Shown in pieces: positions 32,971 through 45,500 of a stretch of DNA of 64,000 nucleotides (its first letter is position 1; every line of letters starts with the position of its first letter). The stretch covers positions 20,729,883-20,793,882 of the forward strand of contig NC_092802.1 of the NCBI RefSeq assembly GCF_918797505.1, read 5' to 3'. The notes beneath the pieces were generated by a model, which was not told the origin of the DNA, did no database searches, and saw only the letters and a list, made by a program, of their open reading frames with translations. The translations under genes were made by a program, and so were the position numbers. Source of the stretch: Bemisia tabaci (lineage: Eukaryota; Arthropoda; Insecta; Hemiptera; Aleyrodidae).

Positions 32971-33183
32971 TGGAGAACAAGGCCTTGCACTTTAGACATT
33001 AGTATATTTTCATAAGGACAGAAGAATCCTCCTAATACTAAGAGATTAGGATTTGGAGGCAAAATCAACACAAAATACCCGTAAAATCACAATATTTTAG
33101 ATGAACAAGCCTGTTTTCCTGCTGAGCAAGTCAATCCCTCATCAAGTATTGTATTAACTCTGTACGGGCACCCTGACCCGCAT

Positions 33184-33547
33184 CTAGTAGCGGTGCTTGG
33201 CAGAAGGGTGGTGGTGGCGCCAGTCCCGCTCAGCACCATGGTGGTTGTGATGGTGATGATGATGATGGCGCTTTTTCTCCCCAGCGACTCGGTGCGGATA
33301 AACTGTGGCTACATCGCTGACAACTAACTCGCTTCCATCACGCATACCCTCGAGTCGGGGGTCCATGTCCTTCCTGCGGGCATGTTGAGCGTGCGCTTTG
33401 TTGCTCGCTGACTGGTGAAGGTTCTCCCATGCTTGCTGGTAGTAACGGTTCAGTCCATTGCGGCTCTCCGAGCTTGAGGAGTCAAAAGACGCCACTGTGT
33501 GACAGTCCGGTGAAGGACGGTGGCGGTAGTGTTTGGCACTTCGGTTC
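33184..33547 (-). CDS. fw: Furrowed-like gene, last coding exon (cytoplasmic tail)
   Basis: Acceptor TTTTGATTGCAG|GAACCG, entered in phase 2 and ending at TAG 33186-33184. It encodes about 120 residues: basic RNRSAKHYRHRPSP, a Ser-rich patch, ENLHQSASNKAH, then a His run (HHHHHHHNHH) near the end and a C-terminal HRY. No known signalling motif is evident. It lies about 6 kb from the membrane exon. Termination in a sensible place and the closed frame support the model. Confidence 0.82.
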
Positions 33548-36500
33548 CTGCAATCAAAATCACATGATGAACATACTTCATTACCCACATGGACTCTAAA
33601 AATACAACAAAACAACATTCTCCCTTTTAAAGTACTAGCCAAGTACTATTTTAGATTTTTACCATTTTTCTTTTTAATGTTTTTTCCAACTGAGGAAGGC
33701 TGAGTTTTCAGCCGAAACGTTTTGGTTTTATTTGTGAAATTTTAGCCTTGTTACCCGCTTTTAAATTTTTCTTTTATTGTATATCTTGTCACAGGCTACA
33801 AAGCGTTGATCATATCTCATGGACTCTAAAAACTAGAAGTAATGAGTGAATTGATTGAACGAATCAAAGCGATGTTAATTTGTAAGTTTTTTATTGCTGA
33901 AGGCTTTCTGACCTGGTGCACGGAAAAAAATGGATTGATGATTTCTTAGTTGAGGCACTGGATGCGAAAAGGGCACTTCCCGGTTGCAGTTTTTCAGAGT
34001 CTCCTTTAGTATTTTATCCATTGTAAGGAGAGTGAAAGCATCCATTTCACTAAAAATTTGTGTGAAAATTTTACTCAATATTTCTTACGATTCTAAATTC
34101 TTCTCTCAGGGATTAATTATCAACAGATATTCTGAAACATCGCAATCGAACAGTGCCTTTTTCGAAACCAGGGCCTCACTTAAATTGTTAAAAAATATGC
34201 CCGACATGTTTCAAATGTACAGTTTACAATGCTGGAAAGCTATGTGGTTAAATTAGCATTTTTGTATTGTAAAATCTACATTGAAACATGTCCGACACTT
34301 TTCTTACCACAAAATTGTTAAATCAGCATTTCATTCTTTCCGTGTGGTCATCAGAGCATAAATTACATACCTCGCACAATAACCACGAGATGTATAATAA
34401 TTTTTTTCATTAATTCACTATTTAAATATTTCAATTTGCTCATTACAATTTTGGTGATGTTTCACATCAATTCACTAATACTAGAAGTAAATAATACTAA
34501 AAAAGTAATGTGAATAATGAAAGAATATCTTCTCACAAATTTTAAAGTAAATAAAAGCTTGATTTACTGAGTTTCTTTTCTTTTCTCCTTAAATATTTCT
34601 GGAGTGATCTTTTCTCGCAGCAATAAATATGAGCCAAATCTTTTTAATGTGAAAAAATCCATTGACTTTGAACATATAAACTTATGTTATTTTCACACAG
34701 ATTTTTTAGTAAATTAGAGAAGGTAAGATATTAAATAAAAATGTTTGAAAAAATATGTATCTAGAAAGGTCCTCCCATGAAAGGGCCTCCTGATGAATGA
34801 CTTTATCAGTTTCTTTCAGTAATACTCATCTCCTCTTAAAATTTGCATTATTTTTAACACATCCATGGCGAGTTTTTTTACACTTCTGTTCATGATCACT
34901 GAAGCAAGGATTAAAAACAGACAAGAGCAATATTGATGGCTGACTTGGAAAAACCACGTACATCATAAGTATTGATTATGGTTAAAGAAGTTCATCAGAT
35001 TAAACTTTTGATTGGGTTTTTTCAAAACCTCATTTTTGTACATTTGACTTTAAAACTTTGTAAGTTTGGTTGGGCAAATCTAAAAACGGTATTCCTTATT
35101 TTTTTTCTACACAAAAATTTTTAAAAAGCAAACAAATTTGTAACTTGGTTTTTTGTTTGTTAAATATCTTGAAGTTCTTTGATAAAGCAGCAACAACAGA
35201 CGTGCAAATGTGCATACAAGGCCATGCAGCTGTAGGCTAAAAAGTGTCACACTTGTTGCAAAAAGAGAGAGGCAGGAGTCTTGGAGTTTATTTCAGACAA
35301 AACCAACATCATTTTCATATTTTTTGTAAAATTTCACTAGGGGATGGATGGTTAAATATATGAAATTTGCGACTCTTGCAATAAAAGAGGGAACAAAATG
35401 TTTTCGTAAAAGGTCAACTGTGTAACAAATTACCAAAATAATCTCATGTATGGGCAACTGGAGCACCCTTCACTATGAAGGACGCTTTCATGTAATTATA
35501 ATGCCATTTTCTCAAATCTACAATTTCTGTGATACACGTTTTCGGTGAAGAAGTCTTCAAATAAAGTTTCCAAGCTAAGCACAGAGAATAAGGGTGAATT
35601 GAGGTGAAATTCAATTAATAAAAAATTAATACCAACAGTGCACAATAAAAACAACAAATCGTTCTACATTCAAACATGCAATATCTAAGACCATCACCAT
35701 CAAAGACATTCATAGCAGAAAAATTATGAGATCATGCTTTTGGTTCCTTCAGAGTATGCTTAAGAGAAACTTAGGAAGTAAAATCAAGTGCCTAGAGAAC
35801 TTCTACACTGAGACAAGTGGTGCCTCCTGCCAAATAGGAGTAGGTCTAAACTCAAAAGAGCCAACTAAAATTGTGTTTCTTTCTTTGTTTCCTCATATCA
35901 TAATATTGAATGGGAAAAAGTAAGTGGACAAAAATAAAACGGAGTGGTGAGATGATATAGTTTCTGTGATTTCCTAATTATTCAATTCCAAGACGTTCCC
36001 TGACTCTTCCCGAGGCTTTCCCCTGATTCCAAAATTTCCGAAATCCTTGAGCCTTAGTCAAACTTAGAATTTGCTTCTTTTAATCATGCTAACTTTTGTC
36101 ACACCATGGCCACAATCTCCAATTCCAGGGATTCTAATTGAGGAAAAAGGCACTCGGAAGTTGTTCAGACTCTCTCAAATGGCACTAGCTGAAGTTGCTA
36201 AGCCAATACGCTATACTTAAAAAATTCTATGACTTTCCCTTTCTTATTAAATTCCTGACTTCCCAGGTTTTCCAGACGACCAAAATCCCTGACAGTAGCA
36301 AAAAAACATAAGTAAGTTCAGAGAAATGTTTCATTATGATAAACGAAGGGTGAAACAAGTAACCTGTTCAACCAAACCCCATAAGCAAAGCCTTCCTCAG
36401 CTACAGTTGCTCTTAAAACAATATCAATACCTACCTATCTCTAGTTGTAACAGGAGAAAACAGAAACATATGAAATAGGAAAGCAGATGGTGGAGCAAAG

Positions 36501-39500
36501 TAGTGAAATTTGTATTAAAGTTTGTACTCCACTTATTTAACAATTCTTAATGGATTGAACACTGTTGTGAAGGGAGTACAGGATTTACTTGAAATTCATT
36601 TCACCGTCAAGCAATTTTCCAATGCGGTGATCGGATGATAGTGAGAATCTTTTTTGAACGTCAGCTTTTTATGGCCTTTCAACTTAGCAGAGAACAAAAT
36701 TTCAATCTTGTGAGTCATAGGTACCCACAAGACAGAATTTGCGAAATACCGACTTTTTTTTGTACCAAGATTTTGGACCATCAACTCTGAAAACGCAAAA
36801 AATGTTTGTTCGAGGAACGTCCAATAAATTTATAAATTCTCCCCTGACCAGAATTTTATGATGATCTTTCAATTTATAATATGGTTGTGGAGGGCTGTAT
36901 TTCAGTCAAAAATGATGAATTCAAAATAACAGAAATCACAATATTGCAACCTAGATTCACATTCTGAGTGAACTCCAACTCTCCTGTTAAAATCAATTTT
37001 AATTGGGTTTTCCAACTAATTTCTCTAAAAATCAGGCGTTTTCTTATTACATTGTTGCTAATGTTATAGCTTAACGCTCAGCAAACATAAACCGTAATTT
37101 CAAACTTATAGTCAAAATAGCTTTATGAGTTGTGCAAGATTCCATACACTGTGTATAAAACTAAGGTGATCTACGATACCATCAGAGAAAGAGGCTTAAT
37201 TTTTGACATGAAAAAAAAAGTATCAGATTGACCCTTCTAATTTAATATCCCTCAAAATATCCACAATTTATCTCAATTTACTTAAATTGGACCGATAAAC
37301 CGGTGCAAGATGACAAATCATATTCCACAAATACATCTCCAATGGATTTTTTTGCATGGGAAATTAGTAATGGGAAAACCATTGTCCAGAAACACTTGAA
37401 TGCTTTTCTAGGGTTAGACAGCTGAAAAATACCATGAGGCGCAGAAGAGAGAGCATGTGTGATTTGGCTGGAAGCGCGGCGTGTTACGAAACGAAGCAGC
37501 GATGAAAACGGTGATGCAGTGGACTGCAAGAGGAGCGTGCACTGTGCTGAACGGTGCTTAGTACGAATAAATGGTACCTTTTTGATTGTACTAGATTGTT
37601 ACAGAGAGCTACTGTAGCTAGAGGCGTATTGTCAAATGGGGTTAGAGAAGTAGCCAGCTCGACTTCGGTAAGGGCGAGTGAACTCTCTCCGCCCTACGTG
37701 CTGGTCGGGGAAGGGCAATGCGAGCAGCGTGTACCACCGAGACGGCATCGGTGCGGGCGGGAGGTCTCTCTGCCGCCCGCTGCAACCATTAGTAACATTA
37801 GTGCAAAGTCCCAGAACCCCAAAATAATTGACAGAGAGTGGATATTTCAGCTTACAAAACTTTCAGTACAGTAGGCCCTCAATCATTCAGTCACTGTAAT
37901 ATCCGGCCTGATTCTGCCACATTTCTCTTACATAAGGAGGGGGAAACCTCCTGTAGAAATTGTGTTTCAGTCAAATTTGATGAAACTTAAAAATTTTCCT
38001 TTCCTTAATATTCTGTCTTGCTGCTTCCAGGGGGATTCCTTTGACCGATTTTGTCACCATTCGACCCTAGCCGATTTTTACCCACCTGGTTTTTTTGTTA
38101 CGAGCGGAAGGTTTGCATTTACTGTTCATAATGTAAGCTACAATTGTTCATTTCTCTCGAATAATTTACTTAAAAAAAGTTTTGATACATTCAACATTTT
38201 TTGCTTCGAATTTTCATGCGAAAAATGTGGGATAGGGCTTAGTTTCCAACCATATCCAGTGGGCCATTAGTTGGATTATATTTTGTTATTAGGAACTACA
38301 ATTTCTGGCTAGTCCATAAAAACACTTTTAGACATAGGGAGACTAATGGTACACACATTGTTTTTAAACTGAGCCAGAAATTTTCGTTCCAAATTGCGAA
38401 AGTCAGTCCACTTATACAGTATTTTCCCCTTGCTGCTTGTACAGCACTTTAAATGAAGCATTTGATTCTTCACAGTCCAGTCCAGCCATCTGCCGCATTC
38501 GGCCGGAAAATCAAGGTTTTACTGGGCTAAAAAAAACTTGAGCATGACACTGGAAACATGCCAGCATTCAAAAAGAGATTGAACTTTGTGGACCCCTTTA
38601 ACTAATTCAAGACTCAGCAAGAATGATGAGAATAAGATGCCTTAGGTAACTTTCAATCATTTTTGTATCATAATTTGGATATAGTTATGTTTTCTAAAAG
38701 TTAATAGTCTGTGACCAAGCCTCTGCACACTATTAAGTATTTAATTAGTGAAAATACAAGCTACCTATCTTCTAATGTGGGAACTAATAATTCGACCTTA
38801 AAAATCTCGCCGGTGGAGGAAAGTATCAAAAGTCACAGCCAACTACTTACGACCAAACAAATAAATAAAAATTTAAAAAATTAATTTTCTGCTTTAAAAA
38901 ATATTCAAAAAATTTAGATATGACAACAGAAGTCACTTAATGTAAATTTTTGTGAGCTTGCATTGAATACTTCTAAATTAAAGAGAGAATTCGACATTGA
39001 CACTTGAAATGTGAGTGACAAAAAAAATTCGAGGAACACTGCCTACACTATTGTTAAGAGACTGTAAGATTTTTTAATTTGTGTCCGGTAAAAAGGGGGC
39101 ATGTAGGAGAACAAGTTAATCAGCCAACAAAAAATAGCTGCAAAAAGTTGAGTGATGAACATTTTAGGTGAGTGGTAACTTGTTAATCACATGAAAGGAA
39201 TGTGTGTTTGGATTTCAAACTTCCTCCGCGAATGTTTTCAACACTTGAAAAATGATTCGATTTTCCGACTATATATGAGAAAAACAAGGGAGCAGAGGAA
39301 ACGAATAGGATTAATCAAGATAGGCAATTAGCATTAATGAAGCTCATGGCCAGGATGGGGCAAGTTAGAAAGCTTACAGCACTGACACGACATCTCAAGA
39401 TGCACTTTCAAGGACAGCTAGATAAGAGGCAAGTCAACTTCCAAACAGCGTACAGAAGACGCGAATTCAGTCTCAAGTCATTAGAGAGGGTCTGTTAATC

Positions 39501-42500
39501 GCGCAAATAGAGAGTTGAGAGCTAGGCTGGACTTACCTTCGAACTAAAATGACTACTGTGACGATGACAGCTGCGAGGAAAACTAGACCACCTAGTAAAC
39601 CCAATAAAATAATGGCACCTGTGAAAAGATAGAAAAGCAAAATGAGATATATATTGTAAGAAACTGCAACATGGGAGCTGTGGTAGCAATCCTCCAAGAA
39701 CAAGGTTCATAAAGTCAAAAAATAAAATTTCAAGGCCTATCTAATCTACCTATGAATTTTTAACAACTTTCATCAAGTTTTTCAAGATCTTCCAATTGAA
39801 GAAATAGGGACTTCTAAGAGCAGTGCAAACTTTTTTTGAGAGGGCAAGTCTTTTAACCTTCTGTGGCATGAATTAAATTTGGATCTCAGATTCTGGGGGA
39901 TACTGATCTATTTTGTAGCTTGCATAAAAACCATGGAATATCAAATATTTTTCAAAGTTTTAAATTTTTGGGTATCTATTATTCAAAAAAAGAAAAAACG
40001 AGTGAAAATTTGCAAAATCATGCCACAGAGAAAAGATTCAATTTTGAAAAACCCCCAAAAACGTTGTTACGAATTTGTGACACTATGCCATAGAGGGTTA
40101 AAGGCATTTAGGATTTTCATCACAATTTTTTTCCCCAATAAATTATTCTTACTTTCTCACTCACTTTTCAAATTTTCATTAGTTATTAGATAAATTTTTA
40201 GAGATCTGCCGGGTTGATTCTGCTGATTTTCAGCGGGTAACAATCTCTAAATGAGCCTGCTGCCTTTAAATTTCTTCATTATGACCCCAAAGCGGCTCTT
40301 TGAAAGCGTCAGGCTTCTGCAAGCTGTAGAAGCAGCTCTTAATTTTTGAGGTAATTTTGTCCCAAAACCACAAAACTTCTGGTGACCTCCTCTATTCACC
40401 TGAGACTTCACACAGAGAAGTACTATATTTTGCCTTTATCCAATTTTTCTTGAGGATGGTTCCATTCATTATAATTCCTGATTATTCTCGAAAAAGGACT
40501 ATTAGACTTACCTAAGTTGTTGAACTTGCTGCTCAACGTTTCTTTGTGATCCTCCTCAAGCGAGTGAACAGGCACATTGGCTGCATTGTACGACAAGTCA
40601 TTCCTGACATGGACAGAGTCAGGAATCTCGTTGTCTGTCGGATGTGAGGAGGCGATGGCAATGTTGGGCACTCGACCCGACTCACTCAAGTTGTTATCCT
40701 CTATCTCCGGGACAGGTAGAAGGGGCGGGATGGGTGAGGGCCGAGGCCGTACTGTCGAGATTGGCTTCGTGGAGAATGGTCGAGGGCGCTCTCGCGGTGT
40801 TGTTGATGGTGCTGCAGTTGAGGATGATTTTGTTGGCGTCACCACAGGACCTAGACTTAGGCCAGGAACTGGTCGCAAGTCCTCTGTTTAACAAAGAGAA
40901 TCAATAATTAGAGAGGAAATTAATGTTTATTAACATTTTATTTATTTACCAGAGCCCTTGAATTTTCCTATGTTCCACCAGCTCTGTCATTATGGTAAAG
41001 AGGGATGCAACTCTCAAATTTCAAAGTTCAAAATTCAAATTTCAATTTTCAAAGTTGAGTTTCTTTCAAAATTTGTCTAATCTCTTTTCAATGAAAACAC
41101 CAAAACAGTTAACCCGACACGATTCGTTGTGTTTGTAGGAAAAGAAGACGTGAGAAAGCTGTAAATGTGCAAAAATTGATGTTTTTTCAGACAAAACAGT
41201 CGTGAGAGGCATCATGTTGCCAGAGAGCCAATGACAGTAGGGCTCTTAAGTGAAATGGTGAAATTTCTGGTATTTGGGACGAGGAATATCCAAGGCATTT
41301 CAAGTAAACTGACGGAATTTGCGCTTCGGAAGCAAAACAACTTTAAAATAATAAATGATTGTTGTTACTTCATAAACTATTATACTTAAAAAAACGCACC
41401 TCCTTTCAAAGGATCTTAACTTGTTAAAATTTTCTACGAGGCTTTTTGGATTATGCAAAACTCTCTAATGCCTTGCCATTAAAACATCGTGTTCCATGTT
41501 GGACTTGTCTCTGTTTCTCATTAGGTCTTGCATAAATTTCGAGGCTCAGAAAAATATACTATATCTTCTGACAAAAAAAAAAGCACAAAAAGCAAAATTT
41601 CAGCACATCTCAAGTTTTTTGACGCATGATGGGAGAGACTTGGAGAGAGCCCTACCTTTGCAGACTGGTGGTTTATTATCGTAGACCCCTGATGGTAAGC
41701 AAACAAGTTGTTTTGCTCCAACAAGTTTGAACCGTCGATTACAACTGAATTCAATTACAGTTCCTGCTACAGTTGTGTTACTTGAAATAAATGCCTCTCC
41801 GTTCAGGATGGTTGGGGGATCCGGGCACCGGACCGCTGCAATCGAAACAATCAAAACTAGTACTCAGAGAAAAGAAAGAAATGATGAACCAAATTGACTC
41901 AAAGCAAAAATTCTTTTGACTGGTTTCATTCATCAAGTTTTGAAACAGTTGAAATGCTACAATGCATGTGATGAAATGAATGGACAATGATGAAATATAA
42001 CTGTGATAAAACTTTGCATCTTTTTTCCAAAATATAAAACTGTTTTGGGTCTCAATTTTCGAGCGTTTTTCATACAAAATGACGGCTACGTCTCTTAAAT
42101 GTAATACTGGCGAAAATTTTCCCCAAATTGAAACCTTGAGCCAACAAGAATTTCAAAATGAAATCAACTTTTCAATATTCTCTGTATTTGATGAATCAAG
42201 TAATCTTGAATCAGGACAGCGATCAATAACCTCTCTTTACTACTTATTCTCAGGGACACTGGAGTGTTTATCCTTATCTTGTTTTTTTGACCTGACATGG
42301 CAAAAGGCGCTTTCTTGAAATATTTTCCTCTGAGCACTCCAGTTCCTTATCATGGGAGCAGTCACATACAATAGGATGATACTGAAATAGACATACGCTG
42401 GCATCGTGGAGGAGGTCCATCCCATCGTTCATCGATGTCACAGGTGAGCAGTGCTCTACCAGTAATTTTGTAGCCTTCATTACAATAGTACATAACTTGA

Positions 42501-45500
42501 CTCAGGTATCCGACCGTACCATTGAGCAAATTGTATCCGCCATTCGGGATGTCTGCAGGATATCCACAGTGCACCTCTGTAAAACACAGAACAAAATATG
42601 TTTTTACAAGTATAAAGAGGTATTTAAATCAGAGCCTTCTGATTATAATAATGGCTCATTAGCCAACATTGAAAATCAGGCATCACAATAAATGCATAAT
42701 ATTCCCAATGAAAGTTCCAGTGTAACACAATTGAAATAACACAAATTTTCAGATTCAACACTCACTTAGATGATGAATCAAAACTTTCAATGTTTATAAA
42801 ATTCAAATTTTTAGCTCAATACTTCAGCTCATTATGGCAGATTTGCAGTGCTTACATTTCTTGATGTGATTTCATGCCACAAATAATACATAATTCGAGA
42901 ATTATGGGCAGTCAAGGATGTCCCATACCGGTCCAATGGTCCAGAATAATTTATCAACTCGATTCCTTGATCTATTACACACCTTTTGTGCGCATGTAAG
43001 CAACAAATACTGACATAAGAAAGTGCAAAATAGCTTACTTGGTGGTATCAAGTGGAATAATATGTTATTTCTCTTTGAAACCATGAGATTCTGATCAAAC
43101 CTGACAAAAATGCCGATAAATTTGGCAAAAATGACAGTGAATTTGCCAAAAATGGTGAAGAATCGGAGCCAAGCTATCAAATTATTTAGGCTCCACTACA
43201 CTTAGAAAAATATACACAAGAAATATTTTAACTGCATCCTGTACAGCAGTTATTGAATCATCATGCATTGAGAATATTTCTTTAGATCAATGAAAATCTG
43301 CAATTCTATTGTTTGGCTTTAAAAAATAAAACTTTGGCTCTAGATATGCGGAATGAATGCATGACTCACTTTTACAGACAGGTGGGAATTCATTATAGAA
43401 TCCTGTTGGCAGACAGACACGAGTGTTGGGTCCAACAAGCAGATGTCCCTCATCACAAGAATACTCGATGACGGAGCCGACATTGAAGTTCTCTGCTATC
43501 ATTGTTGAGTTGGGTGGTTGTTCAGGCTTGCCGCAAGTTTTTGGTTCTAAAACACACAGAAACATTTTAGGACAGGGGGCTGCGGATTTTAAAAATTTAA
43601 ACATAAAAAATTTTTATGGCTTCTTTATAAAGTCTTATATTTATGAAGTCAAAAGAGAGGCTGAAAACATTTGTGATCAAATCTACGAAAAGGGACTTCA
43701 TCCTCTAGTGGAAGATTTCCCATAACTTATTGCAATTGCATTTAGGATGAAAATCTCAAATTTTGACGAAAATTTTCTACGGAAGAAAAAACAGAAAATA
43801 AAGGAGCAGCATAGTCTACGAAAAAATTTGAAATCTTGTAAAATTTTAATTCCTAAATCACTACAATGTTGCTAACTTTATCTTCACAAAATAGAACTGC
43901 TGCAACAACAAACATAAAGGATAATATTTCTAGATAGAGACATCTTCTAAAAAACCGGTTACAATAATAATCAAAATATTTACAGTGGTTGCTTTAACAC
44001 ATTTACAAGTAAGGTGTGAAATTGAATCAGAAATGTAATCTACTAATTTTTACTGACAGCGTTCAATTGCCAAAAACTTGCTTTATCAATCTATGCAGTG
44101 ACTGCCTTATTTTTGACATGGGCTCATTCCACATTCCACTTGATAAGTGTTAGAATGTTGCAGAAGTCCGAAAAAAGAGTCTGACTTACGATGTTGGCAG
44201 ATGTAGTTGATAGGAATGTTACAGTTAGTGTCCGACCAAAGCCATCCTTTCGAGCCATCGTATCTAGCACAGTCCTCGTTCCCACCAGGCAAATTCCAGA
44301 AGGAAATTGTAACATCATCTCCATTCAACCACTTCCAGTTCATCTTGTCCTGCGGATCTCGGACAGCCCCCATCCAATACTGGCTGCTGGTGTCACTCCT
44401 GAAGAAAAAACACAGTGTTCATTTAATAACTAGAAATGGTTTGATATTTTACTATTTAAAACTATCAACATGGTTTTATGCATGGTGAAATAGAGGAAAC
44501 ATTCATCTGTTGGTTTGGGCCAAAAGACTGCAATAGGATCTGCCTTTCAAGATGTGAGTTTTTGAGAGTTTTCACACACTCAGAAACTTAATGGCTAGGG
44601 GGGAAAACACAGTCTCATTATCATCGTTGAAAATATTGATGAGGGTAAGAAAAGTAAAGTTCCCTTACTTCTTGCAAATAATAACAAATTAGAATTACTT
44701 GATCTAAAATGTTCTCTTGTTTTCCATAATCATTTCTTGAGCACCCTGTGAAAATTTCATACCATGATGTTGGTATGTTTTCCTCCTGAATGATAAAGTA
44801 GGTAAAAGCAGAAAAAATTGCTCTGTTCTTGAGATTCGTTGTTTCAAGATTTGATCGTCGATCTGTGATAATCAAGAGGGTTGTGGAAATATCTGACAGG
44901 AGTAGCAAAAATGTAGAACTATTTTAATTGGGATAACGCAGTTTCCAAGTTTGGCAATCGAATGATGAGGAGGGCTGCGGGAATACCTTAAGAAAATACC
45001 TTCTTCAGCTAAAACATCCTTGAAATTTTTGTGTCTCGTCCACTTCATAACACAGTTACAAATTTTATTAGGTTTCAAAATTTCCTCTCTCTCTCCACTG
45101 TTGTTGAAAAGAGATTTCTCCAAATAAGCATTGAATTTCCAAGCAATATGTTTAATGCTAGGTAAAGTCCTCTGAAATAAGAATACGATATTCAACAATT
45201 TCGGAGCAAAAGATACTGCCTAGGCGTGTGATGAATACAAATGTTTGCTATATTTTTGCGAACAAAATTTATAAGTGCAGTCCGAGCTTGTTAGAATAAT
45301 TCACCAGAAACAAGTAATTCAAGGTTAAACAGAGAGAATATATTATTCATTGAGGACATGTCATCCTGTTGTTCGTGTTCCCACTTCTCTTCTTATTAGA
45401 GTTTTTTCTTTCTACCTTTCCTAGTCCGTTTGGGCTGCATTATGCAATTGGGAACTAAAATTTATGGCTCATCTGTAAAAACACTTGTGTGCACAGGGAA

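Larger units (their letters stand above)
25420..33180. other. AT-rich region between the two genes
   Basis: About 7.8 kb of mostly single-copy, AT-rich sequence without long ORFs. It must include the 3' UTR of the Furrowed-like gene at its right end and holds the cox1 NUMT, a nested pair of inverted-repeat elements (27530-27923), the open stretch at 27.2-27.5 kb, an inverted-repeat element (30749-31081) and a dispersed repeat fragment (32797-32970). Elsewhere, notably 28.0-30.7 kb and 31.1-32.8 kb, I see nothing recognisable. Confidence 0.5.
33548..39536 (-). other. Last intron of the Furrowed-like gene (~6 kb)
   Basis: Mostly unique AT-rich DNA. It contains a hairpin-bearing repeat near 33690-33790, a CAGGGAAAAGTCAGGGAATT-type repeat (35985-36300, on the opposite strand), a more GC-rich island with presequence-like open frames (37430-37800) and an inverted-repeat element (38274-38415). 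I see no other gene-like signal between 34.0 and 36.0 kb or between 38.5 and 39.5 kb. Confidence 0.55.

Noticed and set aside
33541..33642. Upstream extension of the last Furrowed-like exon frame to 33642
   Set aside because: A good acceptor at 33549-33548 in the phase required by the membrane exon shows that the extension is intron.
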